Translations under genes and position numbers: made by a program | Origin: JAWPMT01 sp965215825 | Lineage (GTDB): Bacteria > Bacteroidota > Bacteroidia > Cytophagales > Cyclobacteriaceae | DNA: 64,000 nt | Assembly (NCBI GenBank): GCA_965215825.1 | Contig: CBDCEM010000003.1 | Coordinates: forward strand, 4,774,001 to 4,838,000 | Direction of reading: 5' to 3' | In this document: in pieces, positions 27,668-35,291 of the stretch | How the letters are laid out: every line of letters starts with the position of its first letter | Position numbering within the stretch: the first letter of the stretch is position 1 | Notes under the pieces: generated by a model | What the model saw: the letters and a program-made list of their open reading frames with translations, nothing else | What the model was told of the DNA's origin: nothing | Databases searched by the model: none

Positions 27668-28873
27668 CTATCTGGTATACCATAGCGTACCTCTATATTC
27701 TCTTTTTTTGGCTTCAAATTCTCGGCTTCTGATAATTAATTGGTCGCTGCTTTTTTGCTTGCTGCGATAACCAAGCAGATGGAGAATGGGTCTTGCAAGG
27801 AAACGTGCTATTTTCAAATTCAATACGAAGGACCCTTGAAGTCCATCGGCACGTCGCACACCTGGCAAATAGGCAAGAAGGCGATCTAATCTCAACTGGC
27901 GAAGCATCTTCGACATCCACAGGAAGACAACAGGAATTTTCTTGATTAAGAAATAACCGTCATTACCCTGAGATTGATACAGCGGCAAAAACATGGTACC
28001 ACAGATATCTGAGTGAATCGCCCTTCCATTACTACGTGCAAGTAGTGTTCCCTCTTCCACCTGTTGAAAATTCGAAAACCCGGGTTCCATCACAAATTCC
28101 TCCATCGGCGCCACCTCATAGCGACTATAAATCTCATAAAATGACTGTCGCTTACCAATAACTCTCGACCAACTGTCAAGAAAGTTCTCATAATCGACCT
28201 CCGTCCGGTCAACTACTTGCGCAAATACCAGCGACAGATAGATAAATATCCGATGATTGTCAACCGAGCTTAATTCGTCATGCTGTCCGGCCTCAAACCC
28301 AAAAGAGACATAGCCCAGCTCATTGAGATAACTTAATATAGGCCCTTCCAGATGCTCTTCGATTCCCAGAATCAAGGGTATCGGGAATTGCTTCGCAAAC
28401 TTGCGATTGAGTAAACTGTCGTTAATCGGTATGAAAGGTATAGTTTCACCGGATGTGGTATGAAGGTCAAAAAAGTAAAATGGTCCAGCTTGTTCCTGAA
28501 ACAATTGCTCCAATACCTTGTATATTTCTAGTTGCTCTCGCTCATCTTCATTCCCAGGAAGAAAGTCATCCCGCTGGATATTCTCCATCCGCTCTTGCGT
28601 CCAGATCCTATTCAGATCTACCTGATGATACCTTTCACCCCGCTGCAGCGCCCATAGATTACCAGAAATACCTAATACCGTGCCTTTAACTTGAGTTTGA
28701 CTTTTTTCAAGTTCTTCGAGCACCTGATGTATCGCAAAAACGCCAGAAGGTTCATTCCCATGAATACCAGCAAAGAACACAACACAAGGCCCCTCCTCTC
28801 CCCCTTCTACTCGACCGATGATCCGGTCTATCTTCAACTTCTCATCTAAGGCTTTGCTGTATACTTCAGGCAT
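27668..28873 (-). CDS. Succinylglutamate desuccinylase/aspartoacylase-family zinc hydrolase
   Basis: The roughly 401-residue protein has the M14-like zinc carboxypeptidase fold of the AstE/AspA family: FFAGIHGNEPSG (first His and Glu ligands, near 37), YHQVDLNRIW, and YFFDLHTTSGETIPF (second His). A C-terminal extension (about 260-400) contains a small beta-domain and a hydrophobic region. A TTG at 28879 precedes the ATG at 28873, and the ATG is preferred. The start overlaps the end of the GCS2-CBS gene by 8 bp. The tight pairing of a carboxylate-amine ligase and an amide hydrolase suggests they act on the same amide-linked metabolite. Confidence 0.88.
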   Translation of the reverse strand: MPEVYSKALDEKLKIDRIIGRVEGGEEGPCVVFFAGIHGNEPSGVFAIHQVLEELEKSQTQVKGTVLGISGNLWALQRGERYHQVDLNRIWTQERMENIQRDDFLPGNEDEREQLEIYKVLEQLFQEQAGPFYFFDLHTTSGETIPFIPINDSLLNRKFAKQFPIPLILGIEEHLEGPILSYLNELGYVSFGFEAGQHDELSSVDNHRIFIYLSLVFAQVVDRTEVDYENFLDSWSRVIGKRQSFYEIYSRYEVAPMEEFVMEPGFSNFQQVEEGTLLARSNGRAIHSDICGTMFLPLYQSQGNDGYFLIKKIPVVFLWMSKMLRQLRLDRLLAYLPGVRRADGLQGSFVLNLKIARFLARPILHLLGYRSKQKSSDQLIIRSREFEAKKREYRGTLWYTR

Positions 28874-30737
28874 CGGCAAATTTCAGCACATCCTTTACAG
28901 TAATGATCCCTACCAGGTGATCTTCTTCAAGAACTGGTAAACATCCAATATTATTAGACTTCATGATTTCAATGGCCTCATGTATTGATGTTGAACTCTC
29001 TACGGTGATTACTTTTCGAATCATAATCTCTTCTGCACTGATCACGTGATCCGCATCGATAATTTCGTCCAGGTATTTAAACAAATGCTGCCAAGTGATC
29101 AATCCCACCAATCGTTCTTCTTTATCCACTACAGGGAGGTGGTGAACATTATTCCATTTCATGTACCTCAACGTCAATTCTCCGCTATCTCCACTTTCTG
29201 CAGTAACCAACGTCGTTTTCATGATATGCCCCACCTTGTTCGCCGCAGAGTTGAAGGTTGTCAGGTCTTGTTGCTCCGGCCATTCGTTGATGCTCTCATA
29301 AGACTGCTGATTTCGATGAAGAGATTCCGTAAGCGCAATTAACGCATCGTCGGTTTTGAGGCTTTTTTTAAATTTCCGGTAGTTGGTGATCATCCACTGA
29401 GAACCTGTACAACCAGCTATTCGTTTTTCAATCACTCCCAGGGACTCATTGATGTCTTGTTCATCAATGCTCATTTTTTCAAGGCCTTTTCTTGCAATAG
29501 GCAGCAATTCCTCCAGGACTAGATCTGCTAAAGGTATTCGTTTACCATTCCAATTCATCACGGTCTCGGTACCATTTCTGCAAGCCCTTAAAAAATTGGC
29601 TTTGGCATCCTGGAAATCCATGATTTTTGGCAAATCATCAAACTCAGGCGGCCGACCAATCATAAGCCCAACCCAAAATGCCAGGTTAGCCATTTCATCT
29701 TTAACTGAAGGGCCAGCGGGGATATACCGGTTTTCAATTCGAATATGAGGCTTTCCATCTCCTACACCATAGCAAGGACGGTTCCACCGGTAGATTGTAC
29801 CATTGTGAAGACTCAGCGCCTTAAGCTTGGGAATATTTCCCATTTTTAGTTCCTCTAACGAATTCTGTTCGATTTCTCGGGTGAGTAAAGCCTTGTACTT
29901 CGAAACTTCATGTTTAAAATAATCAACGACATCACCGTGTACCCAGTCAGTACCAAAAGTTACACGTGCTTGCTTATCAAGATTTGCCCGGGCAATCACG
30001 CGAGTATCCAGGGTCTGTTGAAAAAGCGCTATTCTGGTTTCGGACCAAAGCTCTTTCCCGAGCAACAACGGTGAATTCACACAAGCACCTAAAACAGGGC
30101 CGGCAATCGCTTGTGACCAATTGTAGCTTTGCACAAAATCATCAGGCCTTATCTGGAGGTGCATCTGAAAGCTGGTATTACAGGCCTCGAACATCACGGA
30201 ATTATGATTGATCGAAAATTCATCCACACCACTAAAGTGCATTCTAAAATCCCCGCCACGGGCTTTTTTAAACAACTCATTCAGGGCATAATACCGATCC
30301 AGGGGTGTCATGAAATCTAAACTCATTTCATGCATGGAGATACTGGGCAATATACCGGTCAAAACGATCTTGCTACCATGTTTATCTGCCGCCGATTTAG
30401 CTTTTTTCATCAGTTGATCCAACTGATTGCCCATCTGACTGAACGCACCTCCCGAAAGTGTCACAGGATCCAGGTTAATCTCTAAATTGAATCGTGCCAG
30501 CTCCGTAGTAAAGTGATTGTCATCTAATTCCTGAAGTACCTCCATGGCATTGGAGGCCGGTCTCCATTGCTCGTTTACCAAGCAAAATTCTTGCTCTGCA
30601 CCAATGCGGATCACATCATCTTCGATCATGCCCGCTTTGTGAATACGTTCGAGGGCTTTGAGATCGTTCAACAGATGTTGTAAAAAAATCAGGCGATCCT
30701 CTTCACTTGTATTTACATGGATATTCTGTTCACCCAT
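28866..30737 (-). CDS. GCS2-type carboxylate-amine ligase fused to a CBS pair
   Basis: The 623-residue protein has an N-terminal glutamate-cysteine-ligase-2-like domain (about 25-430) with VIRIGAEQEFCLV, FNLEINLDPVTLSG, SVMFEACNTSFQMHLQI and HIRIENRYIPAGPSVKD, the acid and His residues that bind ATP and metal in this superfamily. A C-terminal CBS pair (about 500-623) has LRYMKWNNVHHLPVVDKEE and IMKSNNIGCLPVLEEDHLVG. Such fusions suggest a ligase regulated by adenine nucleotides. It is coupled to the aspartoacylase-like gene. Whether it makes gamma-glutamylcysteine or another amide is undetermined. Confidence 0.88.
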   Translation of the reverse strand: MGEQNIHVNTSEEDRLIFLQHLLNDLKALERIHKAGMIEDDVIRIGAEQEFCLVNEQWRPASNAMEVLQELDDNHFTTELARFNLEINLDPVTLSGGAFSQMGNQLDQLMKKAKSAADKHGSKIVLTGILPSISMHEMSLDFMTPLDRYYALNELFKKARGGDFRMHFSGVDEFSINHNSVMFEACNTSFQMHLQIRPDDFVQSYNWSQAIAGPVLGACVNSPLLLGKELWSETRIALFQQTLDTRVIARANLDKQARVTFGTDWVHGDVVDYFKHEVSKYKALLTREIEQNSLEELKMGNIPKLKALSLHNGTIYRWNRPCYGVGDGKPHIRIENRYIPAGPSVKDEMANLAFWVGLMIGRPPEFDDLPKIMDFQDAKANFLRACRNGTETVMNWNGKRIPLADLVLEELLPIARKGLEKMSIDEQDINESLGVIEKRIAGCTGSQWMITNYRKFKKSLKTDDALIALTESLHRNQQSYESINEWPEQQDLTTFNSAANKVGHIMKTTLVTAESGDSGELTLRYMKWNNVHHLPVVDKEERLVGLITWQHLFKYLDEIIDADHVISAEEIMIRKVITVESSTSIHEAIEIMKSNNIGCLPVLEEDHLVGIITVKDVLKFADA

Positions 30738-30856
30738 ACCGATAGTTTTGATCTAAATCGCCGGAGAATTTAGCAATTCCTTCGCGAGCACACAACCCCA
30801 ATTGAATGGATCAGCACTTGTATCAACAAAATTTAGTGAATGGGTGATAAAACAGG

Positions 30857-31708
30857 TCAGACTTTATCTATAATGCCAGATACCCGGCTAGACGGCAAAT
30901 CAATTAAACTTTTAGCCATGTACTGTTGCATTCCTCGTGCAGCAGCTGCCGCTTTCTCTCCAAAGTCTTCTCCATCGCCAGCATAGATTATACCACGAGA
31001 AGAATTGACAAAGAGGCCACATTGCTTGTTCATGCCGTAACGACATACTTGTGCTAAATCACCACCCTGCGCTCCTACTCCCGGAATGAGTAAAAAGTGA
31101 TCTGGAATAATGGAGCGTACTTTAAAAAGCGATTCAGAACGTGTAGCTCCCACCACATACATGATATTGTTGGGATTACCCCATTCCTGACTTTTCCGGA
31201 TGATACGTTCGTAAAGCTTTTCACTGTTGTTGTCTACCAATAGCTCCTGAAAATCGAAGGAGCCTTTATTTGAAGTTGCGCTTAGAAGAATTACCCATTT
31301 ACGCTCAAACTCAAGAAAAGGCAGAACCGAATCATGGCCCATATAGGGAGCCACCGTAACAGCGTCAAAATCCATGTTCTCAAAAAAAGCTTTGGCATAC
31401 ATGCGGGAAGTGTTGCCGATATCGGCCCGCTTGGCATCAGCTATTGTAAATACATCCCTGGGCATGTATTCCATGGTCCGCTCCAACGAACGCCACCCTT
31501 CTGCTCCCAGCACTTCATAAAAGGCGATGTTGGGTTTATAAGCGACTGCATAAGGTGCAGTAGCATCAATGATTCTTTTATTGAATTCGAAGATCGGATC
31601 CTCCATTTGACGAATATGAGCGGGAATCTTATTAAGATCAGGGTCTAAACCCACGCACAGGAAGGATTCTTTTTCCTTTATTTTATCAAAAAGCTGTTGA
31701 CGCGTCAT
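30857..31708 (-). CDS. pyrF: Orotidine 5'-phosphate decarboxylase (type 2)
   Basis: The 283-residue enzyme makes UMP from OMP. Marks of the longer type-2 form are FLCVGLDPDLNKIP near 17, the catalytic FTIADAKRADIGNTS, DAVTVAPYMGHDSV, and the phosphate-binding FLLIPGVGAQGGDL near 210. The length is right and the start is an ATG at a clear position. It is a single gene followed by no other pyrimidine gene here. The next feature upstream on the same strand is the candidate ncRNA. Confidence 0.96.
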   Translation of the reverse strand: MTRQQLFDKIKEKESFLCVGLDPDLNKIPAHIRQMEDPIFEFNKRIIDATAPYAVAYKPNIAFYEVLGAEGWRSLERTMEYMPRDVFTIADAKRADIGNTSRMYAKAFFENMDFDAVTVAPYMGHDSVLPFLEFERKWVILLSATSNKGSFDFQELLVDNNSEKLYERIIRKSQEWGNPNNIMYVVGATRSESLFKVRSIIPDHFLLIPGVGAQGGDLAQVCRYGMNKQCGLFVNSSRGIIYAGDGEDFGEKAAAAARGMQQYMAKSLIDLPSSRVSGIIDKV

Positions 31709-31810
31709 GCAAAGGCTAGTTAAAGCATTAGCAAAACTAACTATTTATTGAACGTCGCCGAAAATGTGCGGATATAGAACTTTCCAGAATGGATAAATCA
31801 ATCCAGTCCA

Positions 31811-31845
31811 AAAACAAAAGGGCGGGTTCATTGCTGAACTCGCCC
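31811..31845 (-). terminator. Rho-independent terminator of the candidate ncRNA
   Basis: On the minus strand an 11-bp stem with one A-C mismatch (GGGCGAGTTCA / TGAACCCGCCC) closes a GCAA loop and is followed by TTTTGTTTTT. This is a standard intrinsic terminator. No protein gene lies just upstream on that strand, which points to a non-coding transcript. Confidence 0.8.
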
Positions 31846-32046
31846 CTCTAGTTCTACAGGTGCCGTAGCACTTGCACAACTCCAAACTACTGTTCGGACT
31901 CCCAATAGCTCCGTTTCTCAGAGTTGCCTCTTTGTTCGGTCTTCCATCACAACCATTCAAACTTCGCTGATATAAGTCGTAACTTACATCCACTTCCCTT
32001 TGTCTGGTTGGAAACTTTCGTTTCAGCTTCCTATCCCTCGTTTGGT
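31811..32046 (-). ncRNA. Candidate structured small RNA of about 235 nt
   Basis: The transcript would start near 32046, just after a well-formed promoter (32051-32081), and end at the terminator at 31811-31845. Inside are local hairpins: GAAAC-GAAA-GTTTC near the 5' end, a C(UACG)G-type tetraloop stem GTGC-TACG-GCAC at 31860-31871, and ATAAGTCGTAACTTAT-like pairing near 31970-31987. No credible protein is encoded. It does not show the conserved cores of RNase P RNA, tmRNA or SRP RNA that I would recognise. A 6S-type or lineage-specific RNA is possible. It is adjacent to a DnaA-box-like array. Confidence 0.55.
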
Positions 32047-32050
32047 GAAT

Positions 32051-32081
32051 CTAAAGTAGCTCATATTTTTGCGATTCCAAA
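32051..32081 (-). promoter_or_regulatory. Bacteroidota-type promoter of the candidate ncRNA
   Basis: On the minus strand there is TTTG (32081-32078), a 19-bp spacer, and TACTTTAG (32058-32051). The phylum consensus is TTTG at -33 and TAnnTTTG at -7 with a spacer of about 19-21 bp, so there is one mismatch in the -7 element. Initiation is expected a few bases downstream, near 32046. Confidence 0.6.
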
Positions 32082-32097
32082 TTTCACAACCTCCTCA

Positions 32098-32163
32098 TTT
32101 TCAACAGGTTTTCCACCTAATAATACCCGGGTTATACAATGGTTACGCACATAGTTATCCACA
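32098..32163 (+). repeat. Phased array of DnaA-box-like repeats (candidate replication origin or DnaA site)
   Basis: Six 9-mers in the same orientation start at 32098, 32109, 32121, 32132, 32143 and 32155: TTTTCAACA, TTTTCCACC, TAATACCCG, TTATACAAT, TTACGCACA and TTATCCACA. The last is a perfect DnaA box and the first two differ by one base from TTWTNCACA. Spacing is 11-12 bp throughout, one helical turn. Such phasing is seen in DnaA arrays at origins. An obviously AT-rich unwinding element is not evident alongside. Confidence 0.45.
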
Positions 32164-32321
32164 TTTGGTAGCAATTGACGAGTACATAGAAGGTGGAGAG
32201 ATAATCTGTAACGCTATAAAAGCAGAGTGGTTTTGCTAAAGCCGAGTGAGGAACAAAAAGCAATACATAGAATGCTGAAAAACTTGACCGACTTCTGATG
32301 AGGTCGTAGCTTCGAGGGTTC

Positions 32322-32909
32322 ATGTCAGTCCCCGCTCCCATACTCGCCAATATCCGACGTTTTGTTGACCTTTCTGATGAAGAGGCTGATCAATTGATGG
32401 GAATCATCAAAACCACTCGATTCAGGAAACGACAGTTCCTTGATCAGCCTGGATTCGTTAGTAACAATAGGAATTACATCCTGAAAGGAGCTTTCCGCTC
32501 CTACTTCATAGATCAGGAAGGAAAAGATCACACGGTTCAGATTGCAATTGAAGATTGGTTTGTGAGTGATTTCTATAGTTACATCACAAGAACTCCTGCC
32601 ACCTTATTTGTAGAGGCCCTGGAAAATTCAGTGCTATTGCAGATGCGATTCGAGGACATAGAAAAGTTATGTAAGGAGTGTCATAACCTGAGTGAATATT
32701 TCAGAATCACTACTGAAAGAGCCTTTGCTTTTTCCCGAATGAGAGCACTATCCAATCTGAGCAAGACTGCTGAAGAACGTTACCTTGAGTTCAATGAAAT
32801 GTACCCGGGTATTGTGCAACGCGTTCCACAAAAGATCGTGGCATCTTACCTGGGTATGTCTCCTGAATTTTTGAGTAAGATCCGCTCCAACCTAAGCAAG
32901 AAATCTTGA
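32322..32909 (+). CDS. Crp/Fnr-family transcription regulator
   Basis: The 195-residue protein has a cyclic-nucleotide-binding-like sensor domain (about 10-120) with FRKRQFLDQPGFVSNNRNYI and RSYFIDQEGKDHT, and a C-terminal winged helix (about 150-195) with VPQKIVASYLGMSPEFLSKI. It lacks the N-terminal Cys cluster of oxygen-sensing Fnr, and the phosphate-binding cassette of Crp is not preserved, so cAMP sensing is doubtful. Many Bacteroidota paralogs like this exist. It lies upstream of DoxX and SDR genes and about 1.5 kb before uspA-ccoI. It is one candidate, not the only one, for the Fnr-like boxes at uspA and ccoS. Confidence 0.88.
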   Translation: MSVPAPILANIRRFVDLSDEEADQLMGIIKTTRFRKRQFLDQPGFVSNNRNYILKGAFRSYFIDQEGKDHTVQIAIEDWFVSDFYSYITRTPATLFVEALENSVLLQMRFEDIEKLCKECHNLSEYFRITTERAFAFSRMRALSNLSKTAEERYLEFNEMYPGIVQRVPQKIVASYLGMSPEFLSKIRSNLSKKS

Positions 32910-32994
32910 ACCAGTTCAAGACTATTTCCTAATCCAGTTCATTTTTCCGGCCGCCAAACCTCACAAATTTTGCTCCATCAAAAATCAATTAGAT

Positions 32995-33375
32995 ATGCGA
33001 AATTTAAAAGAGAAGCTACCTGAAGTTCTGCTAGGTATCCTGATGATCATATTCGGGTCAAATAAATTCCTGGATTTCATTATCGTAGTACCTCCCGAGG
33101 ACCCAATAGCCCAAGCTTTTTTAGTCAACATGTTTTCGAGTTTTCTATTTAAGACCGTGGCATTAACAGAAATCATCGGAGGCATCCTACTGTTGCTTCC
33201 GAAACTAAGATTTCTGGGATGGTTGATACTTGCCCCTGTTATATTCAGTATCGTCGTATTTCATATCGCGCACGACTTCATCGGAAATGGGATTTGGTTA
33301 CTTCCTACCGTACTGTTTGTTTGGATTGGCATGAATTATCGAAGGCCTCTATTTCAATTAATTACAACAGTTTGA
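32995..33375 (+). CDS. DoxX-like membrane protein
   Basis: The 126-residue protein has four membrane helices (about 9-28, 44-66, 70-88 and 95-118) and the DoxX-type opening LLGILMIIFGSNKFLDF, then KTVALTEIIGGILLLLP. DoxX proteins form small integral membrane complexes linked with thiol or quinone redox in other bacteria; the role here is unknown. Its stop and the ATG of the SDR gene are about 2 bp apart, so both are likely in one transcript behind the Crp/Fnr gene. Confidence 0.87.
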   Translation: MRNLKEKLPEVLLGILMIIFGSNKFLDFIIVVPPEDPIAQAFLVNMFSSFLFKTVALTEIIGGILLLLPKLRFLGWLILAPVIFSIVVFHIAHDFIGNGIWLLPTVLFVWIGMNYRRPLFQLITTV

Positions 33376-33377
33376 TC

Positions 33378-34208
33378 ATGAGAAAACAAATTTGGTTCAT
33401 TACAGGAATCTCAAGTGGTCTGGGGGAATCTCTATCTCAGACGGTCATGTCAGGTGGTCATTTTGTAATAGGTACTTTCCGAAAAGAGAAGCAAGTCACT
33501 GCGTTTAACAAAGCTTACGAGGGTAAAGGCGAGGGTATTCTACTGGACATTAACGATCAGGAGGCAGGCAAAAAAGCAATTCGCAAAATTCAAGCGACAT
33601 ACGGCAGGATTGATGTATTGGTCAATAATGCTGGGTTAGGATTTGTGGGTGCCATTGAGGAAACTTCAATGAAAGAAACACGTGAGGTTCTTGAAACAAA
33701 CTTCTTCGCAACCCTGGCATTGACGCAATCAGTCTTGCCATTGATGCGTCAACAAAGATCAGGTCATATTGTACAAATATCATCCCATGGAGGCGTAAAA
33801 GCTTTTGCGGGTTTTGGCATGTACAATGCCAGCAAGTTTGCGTTAGAAGGTTTCAGTGAGGCCCTGGCGCAGGAAGTAGCACCCTTGAACATTAAAGTAA
33901 CTATCATAGAACCAGGTCCTTTCCGAACTGCGTTCGCCGGCAATAATCTCAGAATGGCGTCCGGCCATATAGAGGACTATGAAGCAACCGCTGGCGTCTT
34001 CAAAGAGAAAATTCAAGGTGTAAATGGCAAGCAAGAAGGCGACCCAAATAAAGCTGCCCGCGCAATTATGGCACATGTCATTCAGAAAAAACCAAGCCTC
34101 CGGTTACCACTGGGGAAAATATCAATGGTAACCATCGGAGCAAAAATCGATAGCCTGTCAAGGGATCTTGAGATCAACAAAGATGTGGCTAAAAATGTCG
34201 TCTATTAA
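33378..34208 (+). CDS. Short-chain dehydrogenase/reductase
   Basis: The 276-residue SDR has the NAD(P)-binding start MRKQIWFITGISSGLGESL (TGxxxGxG), the VNNAG block near 80, the catalytic Ser in VQISSHGG, and the active-site YNASK near 155. The frame is open back to 33219, but that would lie inside the DoxX gene; the ATG at 33378, just after the DoxX stop, is clearly right. A basic residue after the Gly motif (GTFRKEKQV) suggests NADPH preference. The substrate is unknown. Confidence 0.93.
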   Translation: MRKQIWFITGISSGLGESLSQTVMSGGHFVIGTFRKEKQVTAFNKAYEGKGEGILLDINDQEAGKKAIRKIQATYGRIDVLVNNAGLGFVGAIEETSMKETREVLETNFFATLALTQSVLPLMRQQRSGHIVQISSHGGVKAFAGFGMYNASKFALEGFSEALAQEVAPLNIKVTIIEPGPFRTAFAGNNLRMASGHIEDYEATAGVFKEKIQGVNGKQEGDPNKAARAIMAHVIQKKPSLRLPLGKISMVTIGAKIDSLSRDLEINKDVAKNVVY

Positions 34209-34325
34209 TCCTTTGCAAGCAAACTGCAAATTAATTGACAATAGCGTGGGTATGTCAGAAATCGCATCGTTCTACATACTCAATCTTAAAATTGTTGTAC
34301 GCTCACAAAAAGTCAATTCCGGACC

Positions 34326-34343
34326 TGTCAAAAGTCATGTTTC
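34326..34343 (+). promoter_or_regulatory. Fnr/Crp-like box upstream of uspA-ccoI
   Basis: The site reads TGTCAAAAGTCATGTTTC and is identical at 17 of 18 positions to the ccoS box at 18164-18181. It lies about 60 bp before the uspA ATG. Here the palindrome is weaker (CTGTC-N4-GTCAT). A TACCTTGG at 34361-34368 is one mismatch from the Bacteroidota -7 box and lies 35 bp before the start. Shared control of both cco groups is inferred. Confidence 0.6.
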
Positions 34344-34403
34344 CGGTAATCCCCCCTCCGTACCTTGGCTCCAGATTTATTCCGAACATAAACTTTACGA
34401 GCC

Positions 34404-35291
34404 ATGGAACACATCATAGTACCTACCGATTTCTCCGAGGAAGCCACAGCAGCCCTGGCCTTTGCAAATGATCTCGCCAAACGAGAACAAGCAGAAATCA
34501 CATTGATCCATGTAGTGAATACTACTCAGATCTTCCATCCGGTTTATATGGATCCCGTTCTGACCTCCAGGCTCATAAAAGATTTGAAGGATAATGCGGA
34601 ACGTAATTTGGAAACTTGGAAATCCGAATATGCACCCAATGCCAAAATGGAAGTTTGCGTGGAAGAACTATCGCTAAGTGAAACCATTAATCGGGTGGCC
34701 AAAAGCAGGAAAACTGATCTCATCATCATGGGAACCAAAGGCGCATCTGGCTTACAGGAATTCCTGATAGGATCAAACACAGAAAAAGTGGTGCGGTTCG
34801 CGAATGTTCCCGTATTGACCGTCCCCGCAACATCTTCAACAAATAAGATCAAAAACATTTTGATCCCGGTGCAACTGGATCGAGTACCTGTGCGATTGCT
34901 GGAAGAAGTGAAACTATTGAGGGACTTATTTGAAGCGAAACTAAACTTCGTTTGGGTGAAGTCTCCTCATGACATTAGTGCATTCGATCAATTACATAAG
35001 CAGTTTACCGATTACCTCAGTGCTTATTTTGAAGAAGATGAATACAATCTCTTCACGCAACGTGACTTCTTGCCTGAGGAAGCTATCGTGACCTTTGCCA
35101 AAGAATCCAATGCGGATATGATAGCCATGGCTACCAGTCAGCGCCGAGGCATCGCCCATTTGTTTTTGGGCAGCACGACAGAAAGTGTGGTCAATCACAC
35201 CAACATTCCTGTATTAGCATTCCCCTTCAAAAAGGACGACCTTATGTTATTTGAAAAGTCGGACACTGACTTCACGGGAGTGATGATATGA
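34404..35291 (+). CDS. Tandem universal stress protein of the cco locus
   Basis: The 295-residue protein has two UspA domains. The first (about 1-140) starts MEHIIVPTDFSEEATAALAF and has the ATP-loop IIMGTKGASGLQEFLIGSN. The second (about 150-275) starts NILIPVQLDRVPVRLLEE and has a weaker loop ATSQRRGIAHLFLGSTTES, probably still able to bind nucleotide. The stop overlaps the ccoI start by 4 bp (ATGA), so the two are coupled. Usp genes beside cbb3 genes are common and likely serve low-oxygen growth. Confidence 0.93.
   Translation: MEHIIVPTDFSEEATAALAFANDLAKREQAEITLIHVVNTTQIFHPVYMDPVLTSRLIKDLKDNAERNLETWKSEYAPNAKMEVCVEELSLSETINRVAKSRKTDLIIMGTKGASGLQEFLIGSNTEKVVRFANVPVLTVPATSSTNKIKNILIPVQLDRVPVRLLEEVKLLRDLFEAKLNFVWVKSPHDISAFDQLHKQFTDYLSAYFEEDEYNLFTQRDFLPEEAIVTFAKESNADMIAMATSQRRGIAHLFLGSTTESVVNHTNIPVLAFPFKKDDLMLFEKSDTDFTGVMI

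Larger units (their letters stand above)
31709..32321. other. Intergenic region between pyrF and the Crp/Fnr gene
   Basis: About 610 bp between divergent genes. From left to right it contains a short pyrF leader, the candidate ncRNA with promoter and terminator, the DnaA-box-like array at 32098-32163, and about 150 bp before the Crp/Fnr start where I see no clear promoter. Genes leave in both directions, as expected next to an origin but also common elsewhere. Confidence 0.5.

Noticed and set aside
31745..31993. An 82-codon frame on the minus strand between pyrF and the Crp/Fnr gene
   Set aside because: It lies inside the candidate ncRNA and runs through its terminator; the composition (many Cys, Gly, Arg and Asn) and lack of domain logic point to translation of a structured RNA.
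33219..33377. Extended N-terminus of the SDR gene
   Set aside because: It overlaps the DoxX gene and adds no recognisable sequence; MRKQIWFITG at 33378 is a standard SDR start.
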